Shown: positions 53,175 to 62,578, numbered from the stretch's first letter. The stretch is 64,000 nt of DNA from Parabacteroides massiliensis (GCF_900155425.1 NZ_LT700191.1:545918-609917); one strand, 5' to 3'. Numbers and translations: made by a program. The notes: generated by a model from the letters alone, not told the origin.

Positions 53175-53750
53175 CTACGAAATACGTCTTACGACGTCAC
53201 CCTCTAACAGGTATCGCTGGTTGCTCTCCGGGCATGTGGCGATACCTTTTTCATTGAAGGAGAGGCGATGCCCGTATTCGCTTACCCAACCGATCCGGCG
53301 GGAAGGATTGCCGACCACCAAAGCATAAGGCGGAATATCTTTGGTCACTACAGCTCCTGCACCGATCATGGCATATTCACCGATCGTATGGCCGCAAACG
53401 ATCGTCGCATTCGCGCCGATAGAGGCTCCTCTGCCAACATGCGTCTTCTGATATTGGCTTTTACGTGAAACGGCACTACGGGGATTGACCACATTCGTGA
53501 AAACACAGCTGGGTCCCAAAAAGACATCATCTCCGCAAGTCACACCGGTATAGACGGAGACATTGTTCTGCACCTTCACATTATCCCCTAAGACAACCTG
53601 CGGAGAGATCACGACATTCTGCCCGATATTGCAATTCCGGCCGATTATGCAGCCCGGCATGATATGGGAGAAATGCCAGATGCGTGTGCCGTCGCCAATC
53701 GTGCATCCGGGATCGATAACGGCTGTTTCGTGCGCCTGATAAGTTGCCAT
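53175..53750 (-). CDS. Left-handed beta-helix acyltransferase (WbpD/WlbB-like N-acetyltransferase)
   Basis: 191 residues composed of hexapeptide repeats ([60 protein letters not shown]) with a catalytic His in the IWHFSH region typical of WbpD-type enzymes. Known relatives acetylate UDP-3-amino-uronic acids for O-antigen. The C-terminal [17 protein letters not shown] is as in the family. Start abuts the stop of the rsmI-like gene (TAAATG), so the pair is coupled. The sugar context is not present here. Confidence 0.85.
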   Translation of the reverse strand: MATYQAHETAVIDPGCTIGDGTRIWHFSHIMPGCIIGRNCNIGQNVVISPQVVLGDNVKVQNNVSVYTGVTCGDDVFLGPSCVFTNVVNPRSAVSRKSQYQKTHVGRGASIGANATIVCGHTIGEYAMIGAGAVVTKDIPPYALVVGNPSRRIGWVSEYGHRLSFNEKGIATCPESNQRYLLEGDVVRRIS

Positions 53751-54452
53751 TTACTTATAGATTAAGAAGATTGTCGGTTTCTTGCTCAGATCGGGGACCT
53801 TTCCGGCCCATTCCTTGACAGGACGGGTATGGATATACTCGTCTTCGCAAGTGATGTTAGAAGCTATACACAGTTTGGTCGAAGGGCGGCACGTGCGGAT
53901 CAACTCCTCCGCCAATTTATTATTGCGGTAAGGCGTTTCAATGAACAACTGCGTCTGGTTCTCCGAGTAAATGCGCCCTTCCAGTTTCTTGATCGTATTC
54001 GTGCGCTGCGAAGCGTCGATCGGCAGATAACCATGAAAAGCAAAGCTTTGCCCATTGAAACCGGACCCCATCACCGACATCAGGATCGAAGAAGGGCCGA
54101 CCAGCGGAACCACCTTGTAATTTTTACGCTGTGCGATCGCCACCACATCCGCACCCGGATCGGCAACAGCCGGACAACCGGCCTCCGAGATCACACCGAC
54201 CGACTCGCCTTTGGCCAAAGGTGCCAGATAGGCGGCAACGGCTTCGGGTGACGTGTGCTTGTTCAGTTCATAAAAGACAAGATCGTCTATCACGATCGAA
54301 GGGTCTGTCTTTTTCAGGAAACGACGCGCCGTACGCACATTTTCGACAATGAAATGACGGATCGAAAGGATGACTTCCCTGTTATATTCGGGAAGCACCC
54401 GGCGATGTTCGACGTCGCCAAGCGTGACGGGGATGAGATAGAGAGCGGACAT
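53751..54452 (-). CDS. RsmI-family SAM-dependent (tetrapyrrole methylase fold) methyltransferase
   Basis: 233 residues. Fold landmarks: ALYLIPVTLGDV, KGESVGVISEAGCPAVADPG, YKVVPLVGPSSILMSVMGSG, FNGQSFAFHGYLP, TQLFIETPYRN and KPTIFLIYK at the end. In E. coli RsmI 2'-O-methylates C1402 of 16S rRNA. This is a divergent, shorter variant with ERILLEDTR-like segments changed, so the target is uncertain. Coupled with the downstream acetyltransferase gene. Confidence 0.85.
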   Translation of the reverse strand: MSALYLIPVTLGDVEHRRVLPEYNREVILSIRHFIVENVRTARRFLKKTDPSIVIDDLVFYELNKHTSPEAVAAYLAPLAKGESVGVISEAGCPAVADPGADVVAIAQRKNYKVVPLVGPSSILMSVMGSGFNGQSFAFHGYLPIDASQRTNTIKKLEGRIYSENQTQLFIETPYRNNKLAEELIRTCRPSTKLCIASNITCEDEYIHTRPVKEWAGKVPDLSKKPTIFLIYK

Positions 54453-54453
54453 G

Positions 54454-54546
54454 AATTTATGATTTAGATTTGTGATTTATGATTTGTGATCATGATAAAA
54501 AGGGCGGCATTGCCATAAATCATAAATCTTAAATCATAAATCTTAA
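54454..54546. repeat. Inverted pair of GATTTATGATTT-type repeats (rsmI-like / rsmF-like)
   Basis: Left arm ATTTATGATTTAGATTTGTG and on (54454-54490), right arm ATAAATCATAAATCTTAAAT and on (54516-54546). Lies in the divergent gap, so it precedes the transcripts of both genes. Confidence 0.8.
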
Positions 54547-54557
54547 TGCAAAAATAG

Positions 54558-54565
54558 TAATTTTG
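54558..54565 (+). promoter_or_regulatory. -7 element for the RsmF-like gene
   Basis: TAATTTTG, 21 bp before the ATG at 54586; lies just outside the repeat. Confidence 0.55.
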
Positions 54566-54585
54566 CCGAAAATAAGCGAAAAGAG

Positions 54586-55992
54586 ATGGCACTTCCGATA
54601 GATTTTATCACACGCACCCGTGCATTGTTGGGAAATGAGTTCGACAGTTTCGAAGCAGCGTTGCAGGCCGATGTTCCCGTCAGTATCCGTATCAACGAGA
54701 AAAAAGGCACGCCTGCCCCGTCGACGGCAGGTGCGACAAGTGGCCGGGTGGCTTGGTGCGAGACAGGCTATTACCTGCCCGAAAGGCTTTCGTTCACCTT
54801 CGACCCGCTCTTCCATGCCGGCGCCTACTACGTGCAGGAAGCATCGTCTATGTTTCTCGAACAGGCGATCCGCAACCATGTGAAAACGCCTGTCCGGTGT
54901 CTCGACCTGTGCGCCGCTCCGGGAGGCAAATCTACCCATCTGGCAGCTTGCCTTCCGGAAGGGAGCCTGTTGGTCAGCAACGAGGTGATCCGCAGCCGGA
55001 GCCATATACTGGCAGAGAATATCGCCAAGTGGGGCAGCCCGAATTGCATCGTGACAAACAATGATCCGGAAGAGATCGGCCGCCTGACGCATTTATTCGA
55101 TGTGATCGTCGCCGATGTGCCCTGTTCCGGCGAAGGGATGTTCCGCAAAGATACCGACAGCACGGGCGAATGGAGCGTAGCGAACGTCACGCTCTGTGCC
55201 GGACGCGGACGACGCATCATCCACGACATCTGGAACGCGTTGAAACCCGGTGGCCTGCTGATATACAGCACTTGTACCTACAACACAGAGGAGGATGAAG
55301 AGAACATCCATTATATAACGGAAGAACTGGGAGCCGAAGCACTGCCAATCCCCGTCAAGGATGAATGGTTGATCACCGGCCCGCTCAAATACGACCATCC
55401 GGCCTACCGCTTTTTCCCGCACAAGACCAAGGGCGAAGGTTTCTTTCTTGCCGCCTTGCGCAAAGCGGACGGCGAGACAGAGGAGATCCGGTTCAAAAAC
55501 AAGAATAAAAAAGAAAAAGGTAAAACGGCTCCTGCTGTCCCGGAAGCTGTCAAATCTTATCTGGCAGACACTTCTTCTTTCGCACCAGAATGGAGCGGTA
55601 ATTTCCTCCGGATGCTCCCCCAACCCGTCCAAGACGTGTATCCCCTGCTCCGCGAACACCTGCGCATTCTTTCGGCCGGCATCTGCATGGGTGAAGCGAA
55701 AGGAAAAGATTTCATTCCCGCCGAAGAGCTGGCACTCAGCACGGTTCTTCGCCCCGATGCTTTCCCTGTGGCTGATTTAGATTGGGACGATGCCATCCGT
55801 TACTTGAAAAAAGAAGCCCTCCTCCTGCCTGCCGGCACAGAGAAAGGCTACGCATTGGTCCGTTACAAAAAGTTTCCGCTCGGTTTCGCCAAACACCTTG
55901 GCAACCGCGCCAACAACCTCTACCCGCAAGAATGGCGTATCCGCACGGGATATATGCCGGAACGGGTGAAGACATTCGATATGACGGTGTAG
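54586..55992 (+). CDS. RsmF/NSUN-type rRNA cytosine-C5 methyltransferase
   Basis: 468 residues. Rossmann methyltransferase with NOL1/NOP2/Sun motifs: VRCLDLCAAPGGKSTHLAAC (SAM loop), DVIVADVPCSGEGMFRKD with one catalytic Cys, YSTCTYNTEEDEENI with the other. The C-terminal half (EWSGNFLRMLPQPVQD, then FPLGFAKHLGNRANNLYPQE WRI) is the PUA-like extension of RsmF (m5C1407 in 16S rRNA). The linker is Lys-rich (FKNKNKKEKGKTA). Convergent with the DUF4837 gene, ends 4 bp apart. Confidence 0.92.
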   Translation: MALPIDFITRTRALLGNEFDSFEAALQADVPVSIRINEKKGTPAPSTAGATSGRVAWCETGYYLPERLSFTFDPLFHAGAYYVQEASSMFLEQAIRNHVKTPVRCLDLCAAPGGKSTHLAACLPEGSLLVSNEVIRSRSHILAENIAKWGSPNCIVTNNDPEEIGRLTHLFDVIVADVPCSGEGMFRKDTDSTGEWSVANVTLCAGRGRRIIHDIWNALKPGGLLIYSTCTYNTEEDEENIHYITEELGAEALPIPVKDEWLITGPLKYDHPAYRFFPHKTKGEGFFLAALRKADGETEEIRFKNKNKKEKGKTAPAVPEAVKSYLADTSSFAPEWSGNFLRMLPQPVQDVYPLLREHLRILSAGICMGEAKGKDFIPAEELALSTVLRPDAFPVADLDWDDAIRYLKKEALLLPAGTEKGYALVRYKKFPLGFAKHLGNRANNLYPQEWRIRTGYMPERVKTFDMTV

Positions 55993-55996
55993 GGTG

Positions 55997-57001
55997 TCAA
56001 TTCAAACAAAACGTATAAAGCGAAGCCTCTCCGCGCCGGAGCAGTTTCGCTTTTTTCGTATTCGGGGCATAGACAAAAGTTTCAGCCACAATCACTCGCT
56101 GGTTCTGCCGGTCGAGATGGGCATGGCTGACAAACGGGCCGCCCATCATGTCGCCTTCCATCTCCCACAAGCCTCTCAGCACGCCGCAATACTCACCATT
56201 CCGGGAGATCGCTTCATAAGAAGGAGAAAAACGCTTCACGGTCGTCATGTAAGAACCGGGGAATGCACCCTGTATATGTTCTCCCAAAATGGAATCGCGC
56301 ATAGCAACCAGATAATCCAACGTAAAAGTACGGTCGCTGACATACGGGAAACTATACACGACCATGTCGATCCGTCCCCGCGTGCCATGATCGGTCGCCC
56401 AAAAGAAATCCGTCGTATCTTTATAAGAACACATCTCTTCGGGTGCATATAACTGTGCGTGGAAACGCGCCCTCACTTTGTCATTCACCCAGACACTATG
56501 TGAACTTTCCAGATAACCAGCGGCACGTTCCCGCTCCTTCTCTCCCAGCCAGGCGACCAACGATGTGCCCTGTTTTTCCAAGTATTCAGCTAAAAGCCGG
56601 GAGGAAGGCGCATTAATTGTAACCACCTCCTGCCCCATAGCCCAGCAGTCCTTTTCCTTATATACGGATACCTTTGTGTAAAGAGATTCGTCGATCCGGA
56701 CACGGATGATGTTACGGACATACTGCAACAGGCCGTCAAACTGCGACGGCTCTGCATACGTCACCCGCATAGTCGGCTCATTCTGGGGCAGCCCCGGAAT
56801 AGGTGCCGTCAACTGATCATACAGAAGCCGTCCGGCTTCCCCTTTCCACGTATTCTTATCCATTACGACCAGCACTTCGTAGGCGAATCCGGTAGCCCGT
56901 TTCATAAAGATGGATTGTTTGGACGATTTGGCGGACCGGTTACAAGCAGTTCCACCAACCAAAACGATCAGGACCAAAAGCAATAAAGATTGTGTTCTCA
57001 T
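55997..57001 (-). CDS. DUF4837 family lipoprotein
   Basis: 334 residues from ATG 57001 (MRTQSLLLLVLIVLVGGTAC, lipobox Cys20); a GTG three codons upstream is possible. Sequence features of DUF4837: KRATGFAYEVLVVMDKNTWK, LYDQLTAPIPGLPQNEPTMR, NIIRVRIDESLYTKVSVYKE, then YSFPYVSDRTFTLDYLVAMR and EMEGDMMGGPFVSHAHLDRQ. Function unknown; conserved in Bacteroidetes. Monocistronic. Confidence 0.87.
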   Translation of the reverse strand: MRTQSLLLLVLIVLVGGTACNRSAKSSKQSIFMKRATGFAYEVLVVMDKNTWKGEAGRLLYDQLTAPIPGLPQNEPTMRVTYAEPSQFDGLLQYVRNIIRVRIDESLYTKVSVYKEKDCWAMGQEVVTINAPSSRLLAEYLEKQGTSLVAWLGEKERERAAGYLESSHSVWVNDKVRARFHAQLYAPEEMCSYKDTTDFFWATDHGTRGRIDMVVYSFPYVSDRTFTLDYLVAMRDSILGEHIQGAFPGSYMTTVKRFSPSYEAISRNGEYCGVLRGLWEMEGDMMGGPFVSHAHLDRQNQRVIVAETFVYAPNTKKAKLLRRGEASLYTFCLN

Positions 57002-57046
57002 ACCATTCACTTATTAGGTTTACTTAAAAATCAAACTCACACAACG

Positions 57047-57054
57047 CAAAGGTA
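57047..57054 (-). promoter_or_regulatory. -7 element for the DUF4837 gene
   Basis: TACCTTTG on the minus strand, 46 bp before the ATG at 57001. Confidence 0.55.
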
Positions 57055-57189
57055 GAGAGATGGAGGAGGAAGGAGAAAAAATACTGCCGGACAAATATCT
57101 AGTTCATTAACAAATTAATATCCAGGAATATAAATAAGATAAACAGCATCAATCCGTCCATTTGGCGGACAATCTGCCCTTCACGGTCC

Positions 57190-57861
57190 TTAATAAAGAC
57201 GGATAAATTGGTCCAAATCGGCCTTCTCGTCCAGCCGGAGTTTCTTCTTCAACCGGTTTTTCGATTTGGTCAGGGCTTCCGATGTATTATTGAAAACGGC
57301 AAGTTGTTCCTTCCGCGAGAAGTTCCATTTGACCAGACAGCAGATTTCCTGTTCATGGCGGGTAATCCCTTGCTGATCCTTCAGGTCTGTCAGAATATGA
57401 TTGAAAAGGATATCCGTCAGATGAAACAGATCGTTCCATTCCTCGCGAGTAAGGTTCGTATGGAGCGGGTCGTCTTTCAACTGAACCAGCATAGAAAGGA
57501 CATTCATATCGGACAGGTCTGCGTTTTCGGCCGATAAAGAGGATATGATCCGCTCACTCTCCCGTAGTTTCTGCTGGTAGAACTCAAGGTCGGACATCCG
57601 TTCTTTATACTGTTCGGATTCGGATGCCGAATGCAACAAGTCTTCTTCCAACCGTTTCACCTGCCTGGCATATTCGTGCCGTTCCTTCTGCCAGCGACAG
57701 ACAATTTCCTTATTCCGTTTCAGTTTCTCCTTTACCTGGCGAAAGCGTTCTTGCCTGCCGCCCGTACGCACCCCGATCATAAATCCGAACAAGGATCCTG
57801 CGATCAGGGTAACAAAGCACAAGGTAAATAATACGAATGTCCAGGAGGAAGAAAGATCCAT
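57190..57861 (-). CDS. Membrane-anchored coiled-coil protein with C-terminal LuxR-like HTH
   Basis: 223 residues. One transmembrane helix about 8-28 (FVLFTLCFVTLIAGSLFGFM), a charged coiled coil about 38-115 (KEKLKRNKEIVCRWQKERHE), then a C-terminal HTH-like block: GITRHEQEICCLVKWNFSRK, QLAVFNNTSEALTKSKNRLK and KKLRLDEKADLDQFIRLY. The C-terminal half parallels that of the TPR regulator at 44555, but the periplasmic TPR array is absent. Start is 5 bp after the ppk1 stop, so it is the second gene of a ppk1 operon. Probable membrane-bound regulator; target unknown. Confidence 0.75.
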   Translation of the reverse strand: MDLSSSWTFVLFTLCFVTLIAGSLFGFMIGVRTGGRQERFRQVKEKLKRNKEIVCRWQKERHEYARQVKRLEEDLLHSASESEQYKERMSDLEFYQQKLRESERIISSLSAENADLSDMNVLSMLVQLKDDPLHTNLTREEWNDLFHLTDILFNHILTDLKDQQGITRHEQEICCLVKWNFSRKEQLAVFNNTSEALTKSKNRLKKKLRLDEKADLDQFIRLY

Positions 57862-57866
57862 ACCGC

Positions 57867-59936
57867 CTATATTTTGTTTTTCAGATATTCATAAATAGCT
57901 AATTGCGCCCGTACCTTCACCGGATTGTCATCCCGCTTGAAGTTGTTATGCAGATGTTCGTCGATCAGACAGGCTTTCACGTTATCTTGCAACTGGATAT
58001 TCAGGATATCTATGATGCTTCGCTTGATTTCCGCATCCAGAATCGGGAAAGCGGTCTCTATACGGCGATTCAAGTTCCGGCGCATCCAATCGGCGGAAGT
58101 CAGGAACAAATCTTCCGCACCGTCATTATAGAAATACCAGATACGGGAATGCTCCAGAAACATATCCACAATACGAGTCACCCGGATATTCGCACTGTAC
58201 GGCTGATTGGGAACCAGACAGCAAATTCCCCGGACAATCAGATCGATTTCCACCCCGTTCTCACTCGCATTATACAACTCGTCGATCATATTCTGGTCAT
58301 GCAGGCCGTTCATCTTCAAAACAATGCGCCCTTTACGCCCGGCCTTCACATGTTCGATCTCCCGATGGATCATGCGGATCAGTTCCGGTACCATATTGAA
58401 ACGGGCAACCAGCAGATGGCGGAATGTCGGTTCGGCCAACTTCCCTTCCAGCACTGCAAACACTTTGTTTATGTCGATTATCAACTCCGCATTCGAAGTC
58501 AGCAACGCCATATCGGAATAGACACGCGCCGTTTTTTCATTGAAATTACCGGTGCTCAGATAAGCAAAATCCCGCCGCTTGCTGCCGTCTTCCGTATCTT
58601 TGCGCAAGATAACCGCCACTTTTGCATGCACTTTCAAGCCGGGGATGCTATAGATGATACGGATGCCCGCTTGCTCCATCTTTTCGGCTGTGCTCATATT
58701 GTTCTCTTCGTCGAAACGAGCTTTCAACTCCACAAAGACCGTCACCTTCTTCCCGTTCTGAGCTGCACTGATCAACGTGTTGATCACGGCCGAATTCTCT
58801 GCCACCCGGTATTGCGTAATCTTGATCTCATCTACTTTCGGGTCAAAAGCCGCCTCCATCAGGAAGCGGATCAGGTAGTCGAAAGACTGGTAGGGAAAAT
58901 GCAACAGGATATCCCGCTTTTTCACCGCCCGGAAGACAGACCCCATCTCGTCAAGGAATGGTACACGCATGGGAGACGGAATCGGCTGCTCCAATTCTTT
59001 TCCTTTCGGATTCGGCAGTTTGGCCAAGTCCTGCAAATTGTTATACCGTCCTCCTTGCACCAGATCGTCCGTGGTAATGCCAAAGGCACTGCATATAAAC
59101 GATAGAAAATCGGCGGGCATATTGCTGTCGTACATAAACCGGCTCAACGCGCCGATCTTGCGCTTTTTCACCTTCTTACGAATGCTTTCCACAATATTCC
59201 CGTTTTTCTCGTCATCCAAGTAAATATCGGCATCCCGCGAAATCTTGATGCTGTAACAACTATCCACCACATAGCCGGGGAAGATACTGGACAAATTGGC
59301 TCGGATAATATCGTCAATAAACATGATATAATGTTTCCCTTCATGCGTTGGCAATTCGATAAAGCGGGGTACTTTCGCATACGGGATCTTCATCAGGGCA
59401 TAATAATAGTCCGGCACATAATCCGGTTCCGCCATCCGCTTGCTCTTTTTCACCATCCGGATGACCAGATAAAGACGGCGGTCGCGTATGAATGTACGGA
59501 TATCACCCGCCTGTATCATGACCGGCGAAAGGAAAGGAAACACTTCCTCATTGAAAAAGTTATGCACGAATTCCTCATGAAAAGGTTCCGGCCGGCTGTC
59601 CTGATACAGGTAGATATCCTGCCGGTTCAACTCTTGCAATACTTTGGAGAATATGCGGTAGTATTCGCGCTGCTGCCGGTTTACTTCCTCTGTTATTTCG
59701 GAAAGCGTCTCTTCCGCTTCCGCCCCGCTTTCTTCGGCGAAATTCTTTTTCATGATCACACCCCGATGTTCGGCAACCCTTATTTCGTAAAACTCTTCGA
59801 GATTGGACGAATAGATCGAAAGAAACTTGATACGCTCATAGATAGGGAGCGTTTCATCTTCCGCCTCCAACAAAACGCGATAGTTAAAAGACAACCAGCT
59901 AATATCACGTTTAAAGTATTTATGTGAATTCTCCAT
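57867..59936 (-). CDS. ppk1: Polyphosphate kinase 1
   Basis: 689 residues from ATG 59936 (MENSHKYFKRDISWLSFNYR); a longer frame to 60044 extends across the divergent promoter. Order: N domain, head domain, then two PLD-like catalytic domains. The autophosphorylated His is in GLKVHAKVAVILRKDTE, with the second His in FLEHSRIWYFYNDG; other signatures HFPYQSFDYLIRFLMEAAFD, QYRVAENSAVINTLISAAQN, YLSTGNFNEKTARVYSDM. Reversible transfer of ATP gamma-phosphate to polyphosphate; membrane associated in other bacteria. Forms an operon with the HTH protein downstream; divergent from the yfcE-like gene. Confidence 0.97.
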   Translation of the reverse strand: MENSHKYFKRDISWLSFNYRVLLEAEDETLPIYERIKFLSIYSSNLEEFYEIRVAEHRGVIMKKNFAEESGAEAEETLSEITEEVNRQQREYYRIFSKVLQELNRQDIYLYQDSRPEPFHEEFVHNFFNEEVFPFLSPVMIQAGDIRTFIRDRRLYLVIRMVKKSKRMAEPDYVPDYYYALMKIPYAKVPRFIELPTHEGKHYIMFIDDIIRANLSSIFPGYVVDSCYSIKISRDADIYLDDEKNGNIVESIRKKVKKRKIGALSRFMYDSNMPADFLSFICSAFGITTDDLVQGGRYNNLQDLAKLPNPKGKELEQPIPSPMRVPFLDEMGSVFRAVKKRDILLHFPYQSFDYLIRFLMEAAFDPKVDEIKITQYRVAENSAVINTLISAAQNGKKVTVFVELKARFDEENNMSTAEKMEQAGIRIIYSIPGLKVHAKVAVILRKDTEDGSKRRDFAYLSTGNFNEKTARVYSDMALLTSNAELIIDINKVFAVLEGKLAEPTFRHLLVARFNMVPELIRMIHREIEHVKAGRKGRIVLKMNGLHDQNMIDELYNASENGVEIDLIVRGICCLVPNQPYSANIRVTRIVDMFLEHSRIWYFYNDGAEDLFLTSADWMRRNLNRRIETAFPILDAEIKRSIIDILNIQLQDNVKACLIDEHLHNNFKRDDNPVKVRAQLAIYEYLKNKI

Positions 59937-59967
59937 CGTATTATTATCTTCGGTCGGTAAATATAAA

Positions 59968-59975
59968 TACTTTTG
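59968..59975 (+). promoter_or_regulatory. -7 element for the yfcE-like gene
   Basis: TACTTTTG, 20 bp before the ATG at 59995. Confidence 0.6.
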
Positions 59976-59994
59976 TGGGATAAAAGAAATTGTT

Positions 59995-60489
59995 ATGCTT
60001 AAAATAGGACTTCTTTCAGACACCCACGCCTGGTGGGACGACAAGTACGCGGACTATTTCTCAGAATGTGACGAGATATGGCACGCCGGAGACATCGGTT
60101 CGGACACATTGGCGGCACGTCTGGCAGCCTTGAAGCCGCTGCGTGCCGTATATGGCAATATCGACGGACAATCGCTCCGGCTGCAATATCCGCAGGTCGC
60201 CCATTTCAAAGCCGAAGAAGTAAACGTGATGATGACGCATATAGGAGGCTATCCCGGACGCTATAATCCGCTTATCCGGAAAGAGCTGTACGACAGCCGG
60301 CCTAATCTGTTCATTGCCGGACATTCGCATATTCTGAAAGTCGCTTTCGACAGAAGTTTGAATTGTTTGTATATAAATCCGGGAGCTGCCGGTAAGAGCG
60401 GGTTTCATCAAGTAAGGACTTTGGTTCGTTTCGTGATAGACGGAAAGCAGATCAAAGATTTGGAAGTTATTGAATTAGGTAATCGATAG
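59995..60489 (+). CDS. YfcE/MJ0936-type metallophosphoesterase
   Basis: 164 residues. Calcineurin-like fold: LSDTHAWWDD (Asp, His), HAGDIGSDTLA (Asp), VYGNIDGQS (Asn), VMMTHIGGYPGRY (His), LFIAGHSHILKV (GHSH) and INPGAAGKSGFHQ. Small soluble dimetal phosphodiesterases of this group act on generic phosphodiesters in vitro; biological role unclear. Single gene, convergent with the Nudix-like gene. Confidence 0.93.
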   Translation: MLKIGLLSDTHAWWDDKYADYFSECDEIWHAGDIGSDTLAARLAALKPLRAVYGNIDGQSLRLQYPQVAHFKAEEVNVMMTHIGGYPGRYNPLIRKELYDSRPNLFIAGHSHILKVAFDRSLNCLYINPGAAGKSGFHQVRTLVRFVIDGKQIKDLEVIELGNR

Positions 60490-60543
60490 GAAAGTGTGTC
60501 AAACGCGGAGACAAGTATATTTTGACACTCTTCCCTATTGATT

Positions 60544-61665
60544 CTAACAATCAGCTTTGCAGAAGTTTTCTGCCAACAAGACAGTGTTTTGCAAATAAGC
60601 GAACTCTTGTTCAAAATACTCACTGAAAACACCCGAACCCAGATTTTCTTCAATCTGCCTGGAAGTCCAGAGTTTTCCATTCGGTTGTTTGATCCGATCC
60701 ATAACCTCTTCTGAGCGCACACACATCACATACAAGTTCACCAAATGTTTCACCCTTTCGTTCTCAAATGTGTACCGAATCAGGAAACGAGGCATGAGCT
60801 CTTCTTTCTCGCCCAAGCTACCCATTGTTTCACGCACCGTACTTTCTATACTATGCCGGAACAAGACATAGCTGTGGAACGGATAATCCATTGTATCAGG
60901 CGAGACAAAAGCTTTCTTTCCCCTGTTTACCAAATAAAGCATTCCTTGGTAAATAACAGCCACACGTACGACTGGATGATAATATTTTTTCGGTAACGAA
61001 CGGCTTACGGAACGGGCTATGCAACCGATCACTTTTCCTCCATCATTCAATACAGGCAACCACATTTCCTTTCGAAGGCTGCCTTGCATCATCGAGATTC
61101 TTATCTGTTCATACAGAATCAGAAAGACTCCGATAACGATCCCAAGCTCCCGGTATAAAAAACGTTCCATACGCACACTCTGCATCGTTTCGGGCAGAAT
61201 ACTGTATACCAAAATGATAAACAGATGCAATGTATAGAGGTTCTGGATGAGCTGGGCGACAAAAAAGAATTCATTTAACGTTGTACGCATCAATGTCCGC
61301 TTATAGGTCGGATGCCGAGAAGTCCGGATTTGCCGTAATATTGTCCGTTTGGCAAACCCCAAAAACGCCAATACCACGACCAGCAAAACTTCTGTTATTA
61401 ACGGAGAATAAATAAACAACACTGGCTCAAGCCGCAGACAAAGAAAAATCGAATAAAGGACTAATGTTGTTGCAGCCGGTAATAACAAAAACTGATAAAC
61501 CTTATCTTTACTCAGGACCCGAAACAAAATAACACAAACGAAACAAAAGGTAACACCGATTATGAAGGATAACAAGTATGAAAAATAATTATCCAAAAAC
61601 ATAAACAGCAACAACGGCACTAAGCCTATGGCCTGATTATCCAGCCCTCTCTTCACTTCGTTCAT
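60544..61665 (-). CDS. Multi-pass membrane protein with C-terminal Nudix-like domain lacking a Nudix box
   Basis: 373 residues from ATG 61665; the longer frame to 61701 is unlikely. About six transmembrane helices in the first 185 residues (IGLVPLLLFMFLDNYFSYLL, FIIGVTFCFVCVILFRVL, LLLPAATTLVLYSIFLCL, ELGIVIGVFLILYEQIRI). The cytoplasmic half begins WLPVLNDGGKVIGCIARSVS and continues VRVAVIYQGMLYLVNRGKKA, YPFHSYVLFRHSIESTVRET, LIRYTFENERVKHLVNLYVM, a Nudix-fold order of strands; the GX5EX7REUXEEXGU catalytic box is not present. Probably third gene of the S9 peptidase-lipA transcript. Function unknown. Confidence 0.7.
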   Translation of the reverse strand: MNEVKRGLDNQAIGLVPLLLFMFLDNYFSYLLSFIIGVTFCFVCVILFRVLSKDKVYQFLLLPAATTLVLYSIFLCLRLEPVLFIYSPLITEVLLVVVLAFLGFAKRTILRQIRTSRHPTYKRTLMRTTLNEFFFVAQLIQNLYTLHLFIILVYSILPETMQSVRMERFLYRELGIVIGVFLILYEQIRISMMQGSLRKEMWLPVLNDGGKVIGCIARSVSRSLPKKYYHPVVRVAVIYQGMLYLVNRGKKAFVSPDTMDYPFHSYVLFRHSIESTVRETMGSLGEKEELMPRFLIRYTFENERVKHLVNLYVMCVRSEEVMDRIKQPNGKLWTSRQIEENLGSGVFSEYFEQEFAYLQNTVLLAENFCKADC

Positions 61666-61726
61666 ATATTTTTCCCCCTTTTCCCCTTTATAAGATAACA
61701 AACTGTACAGAGAAATGTTCTTGCCA

Positions 61727-62572
61727 TCATACGTGTTTTTCCGCGTGATAAGAGGAACGGACCAACGGAGCGCTCTCCACCTTTTTAAATCCTTTTTGTA
61801 AAGCTATTGATTTATAAGACTCAAACTGTTCGGGCGTAACGTATTCCTTTACCGGAATATTTTTCCGGCTTGGCTGTAAATACTGCCCTATTGTCAGAAC
61901 GGAAACACTGGCAGCCCGCACATCATCCATTAATTCGCAAACTTCCTCGACTGTTTCACCCAAGCCTACCATTATGCCGGTCTTGGCAACAACGCCTTGT
62001 GCGGCTATACGCGCAAGTACGGAGAGGCTCACCTCGTATTTCGCAGCACTGCGAACTTCGGGGCTGATACGGCGAACCGTCTCCATATTATGTGATATTA
62101 TTTCGGGGGCGGCTTCCACCACTTTATCCACCAGCTCCAACCGTCCTTGGAAGTCGGGGATTAAGACCTCGACCGTCGTTTCAGGGTTGACCGTTTTTAT
62201 TGTACGGATCGTCTCGACCCAATGCTGCGCACCCAAATCGGGCAAATCATCCCGGTCGACCGAAGTAATGACTGCATGTTTCAACTTCATCAGCCGGATA
62301 CTTTCCGCCACGTTAGCGGGTTCCTTCGGGTCCAACGGGAGTGGCTTTCCGGTCAATGTATTACAAAAACGGCAAGAACGTGTACAGATATCTCCGGCAA
62401 TCATAAAGGTAGCCGTTCCCCTGCTCCAGCATTCTCCCATATTCGGACATTTCCCGCTGGTGCAGATCGTATGTAGGCAGTGGGACTCGACGATGCTTTT
62501 TGTCCGTGTGAACTGTTCGTTCCCACCCAGCCGGATTTTTAACCAATCCGGCTTTCTCAAATGCTCTGACAT
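61727..62572 (-). CDS. lipA: Lipoyl synthase
   Basis: 281 residues. Radical SAM enzyme inserting two sulfurs into octanoyl groups of lipoate-dependent complexes. Auxiliary cluster cysteines in CTSGKCPNMGECWSRG, radical-SAM cysteines in CTRSCRFCNT, and the C-terminal RSSYHAEKH with the Arg-Ser-Ser-Tyr motif. Other landmarks: VDRDDLPDLGAQHWVETIR, MVGLGETVEEVCELM, TIGQYLQPSRKN. Located 6 bp after the S9 peptidase gene. Confidence 0.97.
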   Translation of the reverse strand: MSEHLRKPDWLKIRLGGNEQFTRTKSIVESHCLHTICTSGKCPNMGECWSRGTATFMIAGDICTRSCRFCNTLTGKPLPLDPKEPANVAESIRLMKLKHAVITSVDRDDLPDLGAQHWVETIRTIKTVNPETTVEVLIPDFQGRLELVDKVVEAAPEIISHNMETVRRISPEVRSAAKYEVSLSVLARIAAQGVVAKTGIMVGLGETVEEVCELMDDVRAASVSVLTIGQYLQPSRKNIPVKEYVTPEQFESYKSIALQKGFKKVESAPLVRSSYHAEKHV

Positions 62573-62578
62573 TATAAG

